Below, in pieces: positions 23,861 through 31,912 of a stretch of DNA of 32,213 nucleotides. The translations under genes were made by a program, and so were the position numbers. Numbering within the stretch: the stretch's first letter is position 1; every line of letters starts with the position of its first letter. The DNA is taken from positions 1 through 32,213 of the forward strand of contig JAFVZN010000025.1 of the NCBI GenBank assembly GCA_017508135.1, written 5' to 3'. A model generated the notes under the pieces. It searched no databases. It had not been told where the DNA came from and saw only the letters and a list, made by a program, of their open reading frames with translations. The DNA is from Lentisphaeria bacterium. GTDB lineage: Bacteria; Verrucomicrobiota; Lentisphaeria; Victivallales; Victivallaceae.

Positions 23861-24474
23861 ACCAGCAGCGGCGTGGAGCTGCTGCACCGGACGGTGATAT
23901 CCGGTTCGATGGAACAGTTGAGTGTGGCTTCATACCACCATAACAGCTGACGCTCTTCCAGAGGATACTGCACCCCGGAAACGGAGATCTTCTGCGCCGG
24001 GTCGAAGCTGAAAAATGATAACTGTGTTCCCAACGGAACATTGCTGAATACCGCATTCACGTTCACTGCCGCAAAAAAGCCGTAATCGGTCACCAGCTGC
24101 ATGGCGGGAAAGAGTTTGGAAAATTCCGCAAACTGGGCAAGGTTTCCCAGCAGATGATCTTCGCGCTTTCCGGATGCACCGAGCAAATGGGTGATCCTGA
24201 TCTTGTTCCGCGCCGCAAAGCGGAAACATTTGGCAAGGTCGCACGTCTCCTGTTCGCTTTCGTGGAAGAGGCGTTCCCGGAAGCGCGCCTTCGTCTCTGC
24301 CGAAACACTGTCCAGATCGCCGACGATAAAATCCGGGGTCATGCCATGTTTCAAAAGTGCATCCGCCGCACCGTCGCAACAGATGGTTATTCCGGCAGTG
24401 CGGAGGATATTCAAACTCTCTTCAGCTTCCGGAAAGGCTCCGTCCGCGAGGATTATTGCTGTTTCCGGATTCAT
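23818..24474 (-). CDS. Thiamine pyrophosphokinase
   Basis: This 218-residue enzyme transfers pyrophosphate from ATP to thiamine, making thiamine diphosphate. Family motifs are visible in order: ITICCDGAADALL (about 29-41), PDFIVGDLDS (about 47-56), QETCDLAK (about 75-82) and GASGKREDHLLGN (about 99-111). A beta-rich C-terminal thiamine-binding domain follows. Its start overlaps the stop of the upstream amidohydrolase gene by 4 bp (ATGA), so the two are translationally coupled. No TPP riboswitch was recognised in the operon leader. Confidence 0.9.
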   Translation of the reverse strand: MNPETAIILADGAFPEAEESLNILRTAGITICCDGAADALLKHGMTPDFIVGDLDSVSAETKARFRERLFHESEQETCDLAKCFRFAARNKIRITHLLGASGKREDHLLGNLAQFAEFSKLFPAMQLVTDYGFFAAVNVNAVFSNVPLGTQLSFFSFDPAQKISVSGVQYPLEERQLLWWYEATLNCSIEPDITVRCSSSTPLLVYFAASPSAGIVSQ

Positions 24475-25259
24475 AACGTTCCCAGTATCCTTTCTGCATT
24501 AAGGTGGAATATCTGTTCATTTTCCTGCGGAGACAATCCCAGTTTCAGGATATCTCCGATCGCATTTTCAAGGTCGCTCGCCGGATAATCGCTGGCAAAC
24601 AGTATCTTCTCCACTCCGTGGGCGCGGATGATCCTCACCGCTTCCTCCGGAGAAAGAAGCGGAAAAGAGCTTGACGTGTCCAGGAAAACATTTTTTCCGA
24701 CCAGATGTTTCCATGCCTGATCCCACTCCTTGTAACCTCCGAAGTGGGCGGCGATAACCACCAGATCCGGGAAGCGTTCCAGCACCCTTGCCAACCGGTG
24801 CGGACTGGAAAAGTCCGTGCGCGGATCGCCCATATGGATTATCAGCGGCAGCGTGGCATCAAGTTTTCCGTAAATGCGCATCATAGCCGGTTCATCGATA
24901 TATATCTGCTGAAAATCCGGATGCAGTTTGATGCCGCGCAGTCCGCGCTCCTTTATATCTTTCAGCACGCCGTCAATATCCGGACAATCCGGATGGATGG
25001 TTCCAAAGGCGCAGAAACGTTCCGGATAGCGTTGTTGTGTATCGCTCAAAAAACTGTTGGCAGCAGTGATTTGCTCCGGCTTGGTGGCGCAGGAAAATAT
25101 CACCGCCCGTTCCACCGATGCTTTATCCATGTTGGCAAGCAGATCGCTGACGGTTCCCGTTCCGTTCCAGGTGAAGTTGTAGAAACTTTCCAAAGTGGAG
25201 ACCACCTTCGCCGCTATCTTATCCGGAAAAATATGGGCGTGTATATCAAAATATCTCAC
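24471..25259 (-). CDS. Amidohydrolase (amidohydrolase_2 family)
   Basis: This 262-residue TIM-barrel metal hydrolase has metal ligands HxH at 7-9 (DIHAH), KLHPDF near 117, IIHMGDP near 139, IAAHFGG near 168 and ASDYP near 223. Members of this family are hydrolases or non-oxidative decarboxylases; the substrate here is not apparent. The start codon is GTG (25257-25259, plus-strand CAC), preceded in minus sense by GAGG. The gene shares an operon with thiamine pyrophosphokinase. Its promoter is divergent from that of the membrane protein at 25403. Confidence 0.87.
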   Translation of the reverse strand: MRYFDIHAHIFPDKIAAKVVSTLESFYNFTWNGTGTVSDLLANMDKASVERAVIFSCATKPEQITAANSFLSDTQQRYPERFCAFGTIHPDCPDIDGVLKDIKERGLRGIKLHPDFQQIYIDEPAMMRIYGKLDATLPLIIHMGDPRTDFSSPHRLARVLERFPDLVVIAAHFGGYKEWDQAWKHLVGKNVFLDTSSSFPLLSPEEAVRIIRAHGVEKILFASDYPASDLENAIGDILKLGLSPQENEQIFHLNAERILGTL

Positions 25260-25294
25260 TTTAACCTCGTTGGACTGTTATATTTGATCTGTAT

Positions 25295-25323
25295 AATATA
25301 CCATTATAAATAGATCTTCGCAA
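25295..25323 (-). promoter_or_regulatory. Promoter of amidohydrolase operon
   Basis: On the minus strand a -35 TTGCGA (25318-25323) and a -10 TATATT (25295-25300) are spaced by 17 nt. Confidence 0.7.
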
Positions 25324-25331
25324 GAAAAAAG

Positions 25332-25360
25332 TGGAAATTTCCCGTTTGTGATGCTATATT
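25332..25360 (+). promoter_or_regulatory. Promoter of membrane protein gene
   Basis: A weak -35 TGGAAA (25332-25337) and a -10 TATATT (25355-25360) are separated by 17 nt. The promoter is divergent from the amidohydrolase promoter 9 bp away. Confidence 0.6.
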
Positions 25361-25402
25361 TTGCATACGAATGTTTTTATCACCGGAGGAGTATTTTATA
25401 TC

Positions 25403-26260
25403 ATGTCTAAGATTACGCTTAATCAGGTGACCAATTATCTGATGTTTCTGACATTGAGTTTGTTCACCGCAGTTTGTCTTTACTTTTTTTCTGTCCTGCT
25501 GATTTCCCGTTTGCAGGGGGATGACCCGTCGCCGATGATACCGTGGACTACGCTTCATGTCGGCTTTGTTCTGCTGATAATACCGATGGTCGGTAAGAAG
25601 ATTTTTAATAAAGTCGTAGAAGTCAAAGAAGATGTTGAAATCCCCCGGAGTGCCGCTGTCTTTGTCGGTATGCTGCGCGGTCTGCTCTTCGGCGGAGCTT
25701 TGCTGGTTCTCGGCGGCGCGGCGATGTTCTGTATTTCTCCGGAACGGCTGCTGGCGGGTGATGTAAGCTCTGTTGCGTGGGGCATCCTGATCGTCACCGG
25801 TTCGGCAGGCTTGTTCTTTCCGCCGCAGGTCGTGGCGCGCCGTACCCGCTTGTGGCTGCTCTTGACACTGGTCTGCCAGTTCGTCATGATCAGTACCATG
25901 CGCCAGATGCTCGGTCTTTATCCTCTGAAATTTGAATACAGCGTGGAATCTGCCGATTTGAGCAAGATGCCTCTGCTGGATAAAAGCATCGTCAGTAAAC
26001 TCCTTCCGCCGGGCGCAAGGGAAATCAAACTTACCGGTCGGCGCGGAAGTAATGGCGAAGTCCGTCTGCACTGTCGCGTTCAGCCTGAAGATATCGAAAC
26101 TTTCATCCAAATAAACAAATACATCCTCCCGGAAAATCGCGGTGCAGAATTCTCCTTCGGCAACAACAAAGATATCGTCTTTGTTTACAACAGCGAAACT
26201 TCCCTTCTTCAAGCCATCTACCGCGCAGCGGGGTTGCCCGCAAACCTGCTCAGGAAGTGA
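25403..26260 (+). CDS. Unknown membrane protein with C-terminal soluble domain
   Basis: I do not recognise this 285-residue protein. Four hydrophobic segments are visible, at about 12-34, 48-66, 88-110 and 122-160 (the last may be two helices). A polar domain of about 110 residues follows, containing KLTGRRGSNGEVRLHCRV and ending in a helix. The layout suggests an inner-membrane anchor with a soluble alpha/beta domain. It has its own promoter and is not in an operon. GGAGGA at 25385-25390 is 12 nt from the ATG, longer than usual. An in-frame TTG at 25361 would add 14 residues but sits directly on the end of the -10 element, so it is unlikely. Confidence 0.78.
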   Translation: MSKITLNQVTNYLMFLTLSLFTAVCLYFFSVLLISRLQGDDPSPMIPWTTLHVGFVLLIIPMVGKKIFNKVVEVKEDVEIPRSAAVFVGMLRGLLFGGALLVLGGAAMFCISPERLLAGDVSSVAWGILIVTGSAGLFFPPQVVARRTRLWLLLTLVCQFVMISTMRQMLGLYPLKFEYSVESADLSKMPLLDKSIVSKLLPPGAREIKLTGRRGSNGEVRLHCRVQPEDIETFIQINKYILPENRGAEFSFGNNKDIVFVYNSETSLLQAIYRAAGLPANLLRK

Positions 26261-26401
26261 GTGGGGGGCGGGGCGGTGATATCGCACAGCCGGGCGTGTT
26301 TTGCAAGCGAGAAGCGAGGGGAGTGGACTATTTGTCCTCGACCCGGGCGGCGAGCGTAGCAAGGCGCGCTCCGGCAAAGCGGGATCACCGCCCTCCCACT
26401 C
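26259..26401. repeat. Long hairpin-forming intergenic element between convergent genes
   Basis: The left arm (26259-26280) and right arm (26384-26401) can pair in two blocks, ATCACCGCCC and CCCACTC, separated by an asymmetric bulge. The arms overlap both stop codons: that of the membrane protein on the left and that of the asparagine synthetase gene on the right, plus its last codons. The interior is GC-rich and holds a small hairpin GGAC..GTCC near 26324-26337. It may act as a bidirectional terminator or be a mobile repeat. Confidence 0.55.
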
Positions 26402-28295
26402 TATCTAAAAAGAGGTCTAATACAATGAGTTCCCAGAGGAGATAGCTGTAATCTGCTTCGCCGGATTGGTGCATATCCCAGAGACGTCTGAGGACATCTT
26501 CGTTGACGAATTTTTCGGAAAGCAGCCGGGAGTGGAAAAGTTTTTCTTCTGCCGGAGCTTTCCAGGCATCCCGCAGCCATGCGGCAACGGGGACACCGAA
26601 GCCGCGTTTCGGACGGGCGGAAAGTTCCGGGGTGATGAATTCCGGGAACGCCATCTTTAAAATCTTTTTGCGCTCCTTTCCGAAAAGTTTGTATTTCATC
26701 GGCAATCTTGCGGCAAATTCCACCACAGCGGTATCCATGAAAGGACTGCGCAGTTCCAGTGCGTGTGCCATTGATGCGATATCTGCTTTGACCAGAATAT
26801 CGCCGGGAAGGTAGGTTTTCAGGTCGAGTTCGCCCAGTTTTTCCACCTTGTCGATGGCGATGAGTTCCCAATCCAACTGGGTGAAACATTCTGAGGATTT
26901 GCGGTTGAGAGCTTTATGCATTGCCGGACCGAAAAGTTCCCGTTTGATCGCGTGCGGGCAGCGGTCGAGGAGGTTGAAGTAACCGCTTTGTTCCGGAGAG
27001 GCGAAGAGTTTGAGCAAGCGTTTCAATCTGCCGGAAGTGGAACGTTCCCCGCGATCGGGGAGCATATTGGCGATACCGGAGAAGAGCATTTTGCGGATGG
27101 TTTCCGGGAGCCAGTAAACATTTTCGGCGTAACGCATAGCGAGGTAGCGTTCATAACCGGCGAAAATCTCGTCGGCACCATCACCGGAGAGGGCTACGCT
27201 GATCTTGCTTTTGGCAAATTCGCTGATAAGGTAAAATGGAATGGCTGAGGCATCGGCAAAGGGTTCCCCGAACTTCGGTATCAGCTTCAATACCAGATCG
27301 AAGTCATCGGACTTGATCTCTTTTTCGTGGAAGCGCAAGTTTCCGCCGCAGACGGAGTTGATGATCTCTGCCGAACGCCGTGCCGCAGAACGTTCATCGT
27401 AAGCGGCATTGCCGAACCCGGCGGTAAAGGTGTCGCAGGGTGCCGGGTAGAGAAATTGTGCCGTAAGTCCGGTGACGATGCAGGAATCCACACCGCCGGA
27501 GAGAAAAGTTCCGAGCGGAACATCGGAGATCAGACGCTTTTTGACTGCCTGTTTTACCAGACGTCGCAGCTCCTGCGCCGCCGCACTGAGGGAGACATCC
27601 CGGTTTTTTATGGAATAATCCAGCTGCCAGTAACAGCGGATGGAGACGGTGGCACTTTCAATGTTGAAACTGAGCAAATGTCCCGGCGGCAGTTTGCGTA
27701 TGTTGCGGAACGCCGTGTTGGGGGAGGGGATGTATTGCAGTGAAAGGTAGTCGCTCAACGCGTTTTCGTCCAGCTGCAGCGGCACATCCGGATGGGCGAG
27801 AAGTCCGGCAAATTCACTGGAAAAGACCAGCGAATCGCCATTCATAAAGTAGAGCAGAGGTTTTTTGCCCAGCCGGTCTCTGCCCAGAAGCAAGCGGCGT
27901 TTGGTCACATCATAGAGTGCAAACGCGAACATCCCGTCCAGATAGTTGACAAAATCCTCTCCGTACTCTTCGTAAAGGTGGATAACGCACTCTGAATCGC
28001 TGTTGGTACGGAAGTTGTGACCGCGTCGGGAGAGAGTTTCGCGCAGTTCCTGAAAGTTGTAGATCTCGCCGTTGACTGCCAGAACCAGCTTGTCGTCGGA
28101 AATGGATTCCATCGGCTGATGACCGGATTCCAGATCGATGATCGCAAGGCGGCGGTGACCGATGACGGCGTGTTCATCGGCGAAGATCCCGGAATCGTCC
28201 GGACCGCGATGCTGCTGGGCGCAATTCATCGCTTCCACTACCGATACGGCGTTGCGGTCTCCACGGATGTTGGCTATTCCGGATATGGCACACAT
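26385..28295 (-). CDS. asnB: Asparagine synthetase, glutamine-hydrolysing (AsnB type)
   Basis: This 636-residue cytoplasmic enzyme makes asparagine from aspartate, glutamine and ATP. The glutaminase domain begins with the nucleophile Cys2 (MCAISGIA) and contains RGPDDSG (30-36) and AVNGEIYN (73-80). The synthetase domain has the ATP-binding SGGVDS (266-271) and SGDGADE further on. Both active sites appear complete, unlike the NAD synthetase in this window. GGA lies about 9 nt before the ATG. The leader is about 125 nt and carries a 10-bp hairpin. The gene is monocistronic. AsnB homologues also act in cell-wall or exopolysaccharide clusters, but nothing here suggests that. Confidence 0.92.
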   Translation of the reverse strand: MCAISGIANIRGDRNAVSVVEAMNCAQQHRGPDDSGIFADEHAVIGHRRLAIIDLESGHQPMESISDDKLVLAVNGEIYNFQELRETLSRRGHNFRTNSDSECVIHLYEEYGEDFVNYLDGMFAFALYDVTKRRLLLGRDRLGKKPLLYFMNGDSLVFSSEFAGLLAHPDVPLQLDENALSDYLSLQYIPSPNTAFRNIRKLPPGHLLSFNIESATVSIRCYWQLDYSIKNRDVSLSAAAQELRRLVKQAVKKRLISDVPLGTFLSGGVDSCIVTGLTAQFLYPAPCDTFTAGFGNAAYDERSAARRSAEIINSVCGGNLRFHEKEIKSDDFDLVLKLIPKFGEPFADASAIPFYLISEFAKSKISVALSGDGADEIFAGYERYLAMRYAENVYWLPETIRKMLFSGIANMLPDRGERSTSGRLKRLLKLFASPEQSGYFNLLDRCPHAIKRELFGPAMHKALNRKSSECFTQLDWELIAIDKVEKLGELDLKTYLPGDILVKADIASMAHALELRSPFMDTAVVEFAARLPMKYKLFGKERKKILKMAFPEFITPELSARPKRGFGVPVAAWLRDAWKAPAEEKLFHSRLLSEKFVNEDVLRRLWDMHQSGEADYSYLLWELIVLDLFLDRVGGR

Positions 28296-28328
28296 AGACT
28301 TTTCCTTTTCTTACTCTTTGGCAGTGCA

Positions 28329-28353
28329 GGGATACTGCCTGCCGCAGTATCCC
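28329..28353 (-). promoter_or_regulatory. Hairpin in the asnB leader
   Basis: A perfect 10-bp stem, GGGATACTGC with GCAGTATCCC, and a 5-nt loop lie about 34 nt upstream of the asnB start codon in the transcribed leader. There is no T-run, so it is more likely a regulatory or stabilising structure than a terminator. It was not recognised as a known riboswitch. Confidence 0.45.
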
Positions 28354-28426
28354 GTTACGCCAATGCAATACGTTTCAGGCATGTCAACTTTTTTTTAAAA
28401 ATCATCTTCGCTCATAATATCCTATT

Positions 28427-28454
28427 AATATAGCATGCAAAGGGAATTTTTCAA
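28427..28454 (-). promoter_or_regulatory. Promoter of asnB
   Basis: On the minus strand a -35 TTGAAA (28449-28454) and a -10 TATATT (28427-28432) are spaced by 16 nt. The -35 is 2 bp from that of the divergent lipoprotein promoter, forming a near-palindrome. Confidence 0.75.
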
Positions 28455-28456
28455 GT

Positions 28457-28485
28457 TTGAAATTGTCCGGAAAAGGTTGTATATT
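28457..28485 (+). promoter_or_regulatory. Promoter of BPL_N lipoprotein operon
   Basis: A -35 TTGAAA (28457-28462) and a -10 TATATT (28480-28485) are separated by 17 nt. It would serve the four genes up to 31912. Confidence 0.75.
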
Positions 28486-28520
28486 AAAACATCGTCACAA
28501 AACAAAAGGAGATATGTTCC

Positions 28521-29654
28521 ATGAGGAAAATTTTTATCGCAGTTTTTCCGGTATTGATCGTTTTGTTTGCCGGTTGTTCGACGGTCAAGATTGCTGATAC
28601 TGCCAAGTGCGGACCGGTCATAAAAGCCGGCTTTTTTGTCGATGACGGCAGTCGCGGCGGCGGAGTGTTTCAGATTGCCCGGCTTCTCCATTACGCTCCG
28701 CAGCTCTCGGTCACTCTGCTTGACGGAAAAGATATCCGCAGCAACGCTCTGGACAAACTTGATCTGCTGGTCATTCCCGGCGGCTCCAGTGCCACCCAGT
28801 TCAAGAAGATGGGCAAAGATGGTGCCGCCAAGGTGCGGGCTTTTGTCAAAAAAGGCGGAAACTATGTCGGCGTGTGTGCCGGATTCCACTGCACTTTGAA
28901 CCGTCCCGACCGGATCGCGCTTCTTCCCTATGTTTACATCAACAAAGCCAGCGGTCTTCAGGCTCCGCTGATGATCGAAATTACGGAAAAGGGTGCGAAG
29001 ATTCTGGACATCGCCCCGGGGAAATATCAGGTTCAGTATTCCCGCGGCCCCATCTCTAAAAAAGGCAAAGCGATGTCTGGAGCCAACGCCGAAGTTCTGG
29101 GCGTGTACAAAAATTCTGTCGGTTTACCCGGCCGGGCGCATTATGACTTTACCAACCATCCGGCGATATTGTTCGGCAATCACGGCAAAGGCAGGGTCGT
29201 TGCCACCAGTTTCCACCCGGAAGTCCACGTTGCCAACCACTGTATTTTCAACGGTATGGTTTACGCTGTCACCGGCAGAAAGATCGTTCAGAAGTTCCCG
29301 GAAAAGAATTACCGCCCGGTGCGGGTCGCGCTTTATGTCGGAAATACCGAAGGCAAGGCGCGGATCACCCGGATGCTTGAACTTGACCGCCATCCCGATT
29401 TGGATGTGAAGATCATCTCCAATGTGTATGATGGAGTTCTCGACCACAGCGATGTCTTTATTTCCATGGCGAAAAATGAGAAGGGATTCCGTGATTTTGT
29501 CAGCAAGAACAAAAAAATCTTCCGGAACTTTATGGATCGCGGCGGAAAGGTCATCGCCGCCGGAAGCGGAGTCGAAGCCTTTGAAAAGCATTCCAATCTG
29601 ATCAGTCATCCCAATGGCAAATCCTTTGTCGATGCGGTCTTGAAGATTAAGTGA
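28521..29654 (+). CDS. Lipoprotein with class I glutamine-amidotransferase-like (BPL_N-type) domain
   Basis: This 377-residue protein has a lipobox (LFAG then Cys19), so it is anchored in the membrane facing the periplasm. Residues about 33-270 have the class I amidotransferase-like fold seen in the BPL_N family: PGGSS at 86-90, a nucleophile elbow YVGVCAGF with Cys119, and TSFHPEVH with H232 and E234. Residues about 278-377 look like a second, motif-poor alpha/beta lobe. The substrate is unknown, and these proteins are not true glutaminases by default. AAGGAG lies 10 nt upstream. Its stop overlaps a possible GTG start of tsaE. Confidence 0.83.
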   Translation: MRKIFIAVFPVLIVLFAGCSTVKIADTAKCGPVIKAGFFVDDGSRGGGVFQIARLLHYAPQLSVTLLDGKDIRSNALDKLDLLVIPGGSSATQFKKMGKDGAAKVRAFVKKGGNYVGVCAGFHCTLNRPDRIALLPYVYINKASGLQAPLMIEITEKGAKILDIAPGKYQVQYSRGPISKKGKAMSGANAEVLGVYKNSVGLPGRAHYDFTNHPAILFGNHGKGRVVATSFHPEVHVANHCIFNGMVYAVTGRKIVQKFPEKNYRPVRVALYVGNTEGKARITRMLELDRHPDLDVKIISNVYDGVLDHSDVFISMAKNEKGFRDFVSKNKKIFRNFMDRGGKVIAAGSGVEAFEKHSNLISHPNGKSFVDAVLKIK

Positions 29655-29665
29655 CGGAGGTTACC

Positions 29666-30103
29666 GTGAATAGTTCCAAGTGTATACAATATACCTCATT
29701 GTGTGAAGGTGATACTGAAAAAATCGGTGCCGATGTCGCCGGGAAATGCTCTCCGGGAACGGTGGTTATCCTCGATGGTGACCTCGGTGCCGGAAAGACG
29801 GTGTTCTCCCGGGGCTTTGCCCGGGCACTGGGTATAGATGAGCCGGTTTCAAGTCCTACCTACACGATCGTGCAGGAGTATGAACTTCCGGAACGCGGAC
29901 GGCTGTACCACCTCGATCTTTACCGGATAAGCGGAGTGTCGGCGGCGTTGGCTTTTGGCGTGGATGAGTTTCTCAATGATCCGTCATCTTATGCGCTGGT
30001 CGAATGGCCGGAGCGGATCGAAGGGATTTTGCCGGAGGATGCGGTCAAAGTGAGATTGAAGCACGCCGGAGAGGGCAAACGTGAAATTACAGTGGAGTTT
30101 TGA
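29666..30103 (+). CDS. tsaE: TsaE, tRNA threonylcarbamoyladenosine biosynthesis ATPase
   Basis: This P-loop protein of about 145 residues works with TsaB and TsaD to make t6A37 in ANN-decoding tRNAs. Family motifs present are GDLGAGKT (Walker A), SPTYTIV, HLDLYR and EWPER. GGAGG at 29656-29660 lies 5 nt before the GTG at 29666, so that start is preferred. The GTG at 29651, overlapping the previous stop, would add five residues. The length is normal for the family. The following CPBP gene starts 23 bp before the tsaE stop codon. Confidence 0.92.
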   Translation: MNSSKCIQYTSLCEGDTEKIGADVAGKCSPGTVVILDGDLGAGKTVFSRGFARALGIDEPVSSPTYTIVQEYELPERGRLYHLDLYRISGVSAALAFGVDEFLNDPSSYALVEWPERIEGILPEDAVKVRLKHAGEGKREITVEF

Positions 30104-30764
30104 ACCGCGCCCGTGGAATCAGGCGGCGATCCCGCTGATCGACCGGGTGGCGGCGATGGTGCTGTTATCCGGTTCAGTTTTTGTCATGCCGGCACTGGTG
30201 AATATTTTTTTCGGTGACCGGCTGGATGTTCCGGATGAGCTGATATTTTCTGCGTTGCCGGGAGTTATCGCTTACCGTCTGATACCGGCATCGGAAATAC
30301 CGCTGCGCCGGTTGAGCGCACAGGATATCAAGTTGTGCGTGAAGATGTGGCTGCCGCTGCTGCTGACGGTGGGAGTGGTGACGCTGCTCTGGAGTTCGCT
30401 CTTGAAATATCTCCATATCCCGTTTCAGGAAAAACAGGTGTGGCTGACGGTCATCAAAGAGTATCACGGTGTCGAATTGGTGCAGTTGTTTTTTGGATTG
30501 TGTGTTCTGCCGCCGGTGGTGGAAGAGCTGCTTTTCCGCCGGTTGATCTACGCTGAACTGCTCCGTTTCGGAAAAGTTACTGCGTTTGTGGTAACGGCGA
30601 TACTGTTTGCGCTGTGCCATTTTTTTGCCGCCGGGATGCCGGGCTTGTTTGTGCTGGGGGCGGCGTTCCAGTTTGTATTTCTGAAACAGAAAAATCTGAG
30701 TGCGGCGATGTTGCTTCACGGATTGGTGAACGCGGCGGCATTTTTCAGTACGGTGTTGAGTTGA
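30081..30764 (+). CDS. CPBP-family intramembrane metalloprotease (CAAX protease-like)
   Basis: This is a 227-residue membrane protein with about six hydrophobic helices. Motif 1 of the CPBP/Abi family, EELLFRR, is near residue 150, followed by FALCHFFAAG and LLHGLVNA with the two expected histidines. Members are integral-membrane glutamic or metallo-peptidases that process prenylated or other membrane proteins. The target is not known here. The GTG start lies inside tsaE (23-bp overlap), with GGAGAGG just upstream, so translation is probably coupled. Confidence 0.87.
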   Translation: MKLQWSFEPRPWNQAAIPLIDRVAAMVLLSGSVFVMPALVNIFFGDRLDVPDELIFSALPGVIAYRLIPASEIPLRRLSAQDIKLCVKMWLPLLLTVGVVTLLWSSLLKYLHIPFQEKQVWLTVIKEYHGVELVQLFFGLCVLPPVVEELLFRRLIYAELLRFGKVTAFVVTAILFALCHFFAAGMPGLFVLGAAFQFVFLKQKNLSAAMLLHGLVNAAAFFSTVLS

Positions 30765-30787
30765 AAAAAAAGAGAGAGCTTGGAAAA

Positions 30788-31912
30788 ATGAAGATCGTCA
30801 TTGCTCCTGATTCATACAAAAATGCGTTGCGGGCGAGCGCGGTTGCCGAAGCGATGCGTTCCGGTTGGCAGCAGAGCCGTCCGCAGGATGAAACCGTTTT
30901 ACTGCCGATGTCCGACGGCGGAGAAGGGTTGTGCGATGCGCTCTGTGCCGCTCTGAACGGAACGAAAGTCGAAGTACCTTCCCATGATGCGCTGATGCGG
31001 GAGCGTTGCGCTCTTGCCGTGATTTCCGGTGAAACTGCCGTTGTCGAGAGTGCCGAAGCCAACGGTATCGAACTTCTGCATCGCAGTGAATTGTCTCCGT
31101 TGAAAACCACGACATTCGGAGTGGGGGAGATCATAAAAACGCTTATTGAAAAGTATCATTGCCGCAACTTCATCATCGGTATCGGCGGCAGTGCCACCGT
31201 CGATGGAGGTGCCGGAATGCTTCAGGCATTGGGGTACCGGTTCTTTGACCGCTGCGGAAGAGAGATCGCTCCCGGGGCCGGCGGCGGTGCGTTGAAAGAG
31301 ATTTGCCGGATGGAGGGGAGCGCGGCGGAAAATCTGCTTTCCGGCGTGAAAATTCAAGTTGCGTGTGATGTGACCAACATTCTGTGCGGAGTTACCGGTT
31401 CAGCGGCAGTTTTCGGTCCGCAAAAAGGTGCAACTCCCGACGATGTGAAAATACTGGATGCCAATCTGGAACATTTTGCCCGGATATGGCAGGATGCCGG
31501 GAAGATGCCGGGAGATGGTGCCGCCGGAGGCTTGGGCTTTGCGCTGCGGATGCTGGGAGCGGAGATGGTCAAGGGAGCCGCTCTGGTGATGGAGCATACC
31601 GGATTTTATCATGCGCTTGCCGGGGCGGATCTGGTACTTACCGGGGAGGGGTGCAGTGACGACCAGACGGCATGCGGAAAACTGTGTTCCGAAATCGCCC
31701 GGGCGACGGCGGAAAAGGGGATACCTGCGGTGCTGATTTCCGGTGCATTGCGCGGGGATTGCCGGGATCTGGAAAAACTTTTTGCCGGATGTTTCAGCGT
31801 TTCCAGAGGCGTTTGCACGCTGGACGAAGCACTGGCGGCAAGCGAAGAAAATATTCGCCGGACGGTCCGTAATCTGGCGGTATTTGCCGGAAGTTTTTTC
31901 CGCAGGAAATAA
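30788..31912 (+). CDS. Glycerate kinase (GarK/GlxK family)
   Basis: This 374-residue enzyme phosphorylates D-glycerate with ATP. It begins MKIVIAPDSYKNAL, the standard opening of this family, and contains MSDGGEG at about 38-44, the glycine-rich GIGGSATVDGGAGM near 134-147 and a C-terminal VLTGEG segment. Whether it makes 2- or 3-phosphoglycerate cannot be read directly; most of this family make 2-phosphoglycerate. The in-frame start at 30614 lies inside the CPBP gene and lacks the family sequence, so ATG 30788 is chosen. It is the last gene of the operon. Confidence 0.92.
   Translation: MKIVIAPDSYKNALRASAVAEAMRSGWQQSRPQDETVLLPMSDGGEGLCDALCAALNGTKVEVPSHDALMRERCALAVISGETAVVESAEANGIELLHRSELSPLKTTTFGVGEIIKTLIEKYHCRNFIIGIGGSATVDGGAGMLQALGYRFFDRCGREIAPGAGGGALKEICRMEGSAAENLLSGVKIQVACDVTNILCGVTGSAAVFGPQKGATPDDVKILDANLEHFARIWQDAGKMPGDGAAGGLGFALRMLGAEMVKGAALVMEHTGFYHALAGADLVLTGEGCSDDQTACGKLCSEIARATAEKGIPAVLISGALRGDCRDLEKLFAGCFSVSRGVCTLDEALAASEENIRRTVRNLAVFAGSFFRRK

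Noticed and set aside
25261..25402. Possible TPP riboswitch before the amidohydrolase/thiamine pyrophosphokinase operon
   Set aside because: The leader is short and the conserved CUGAGA-type core of the THI element was not found.
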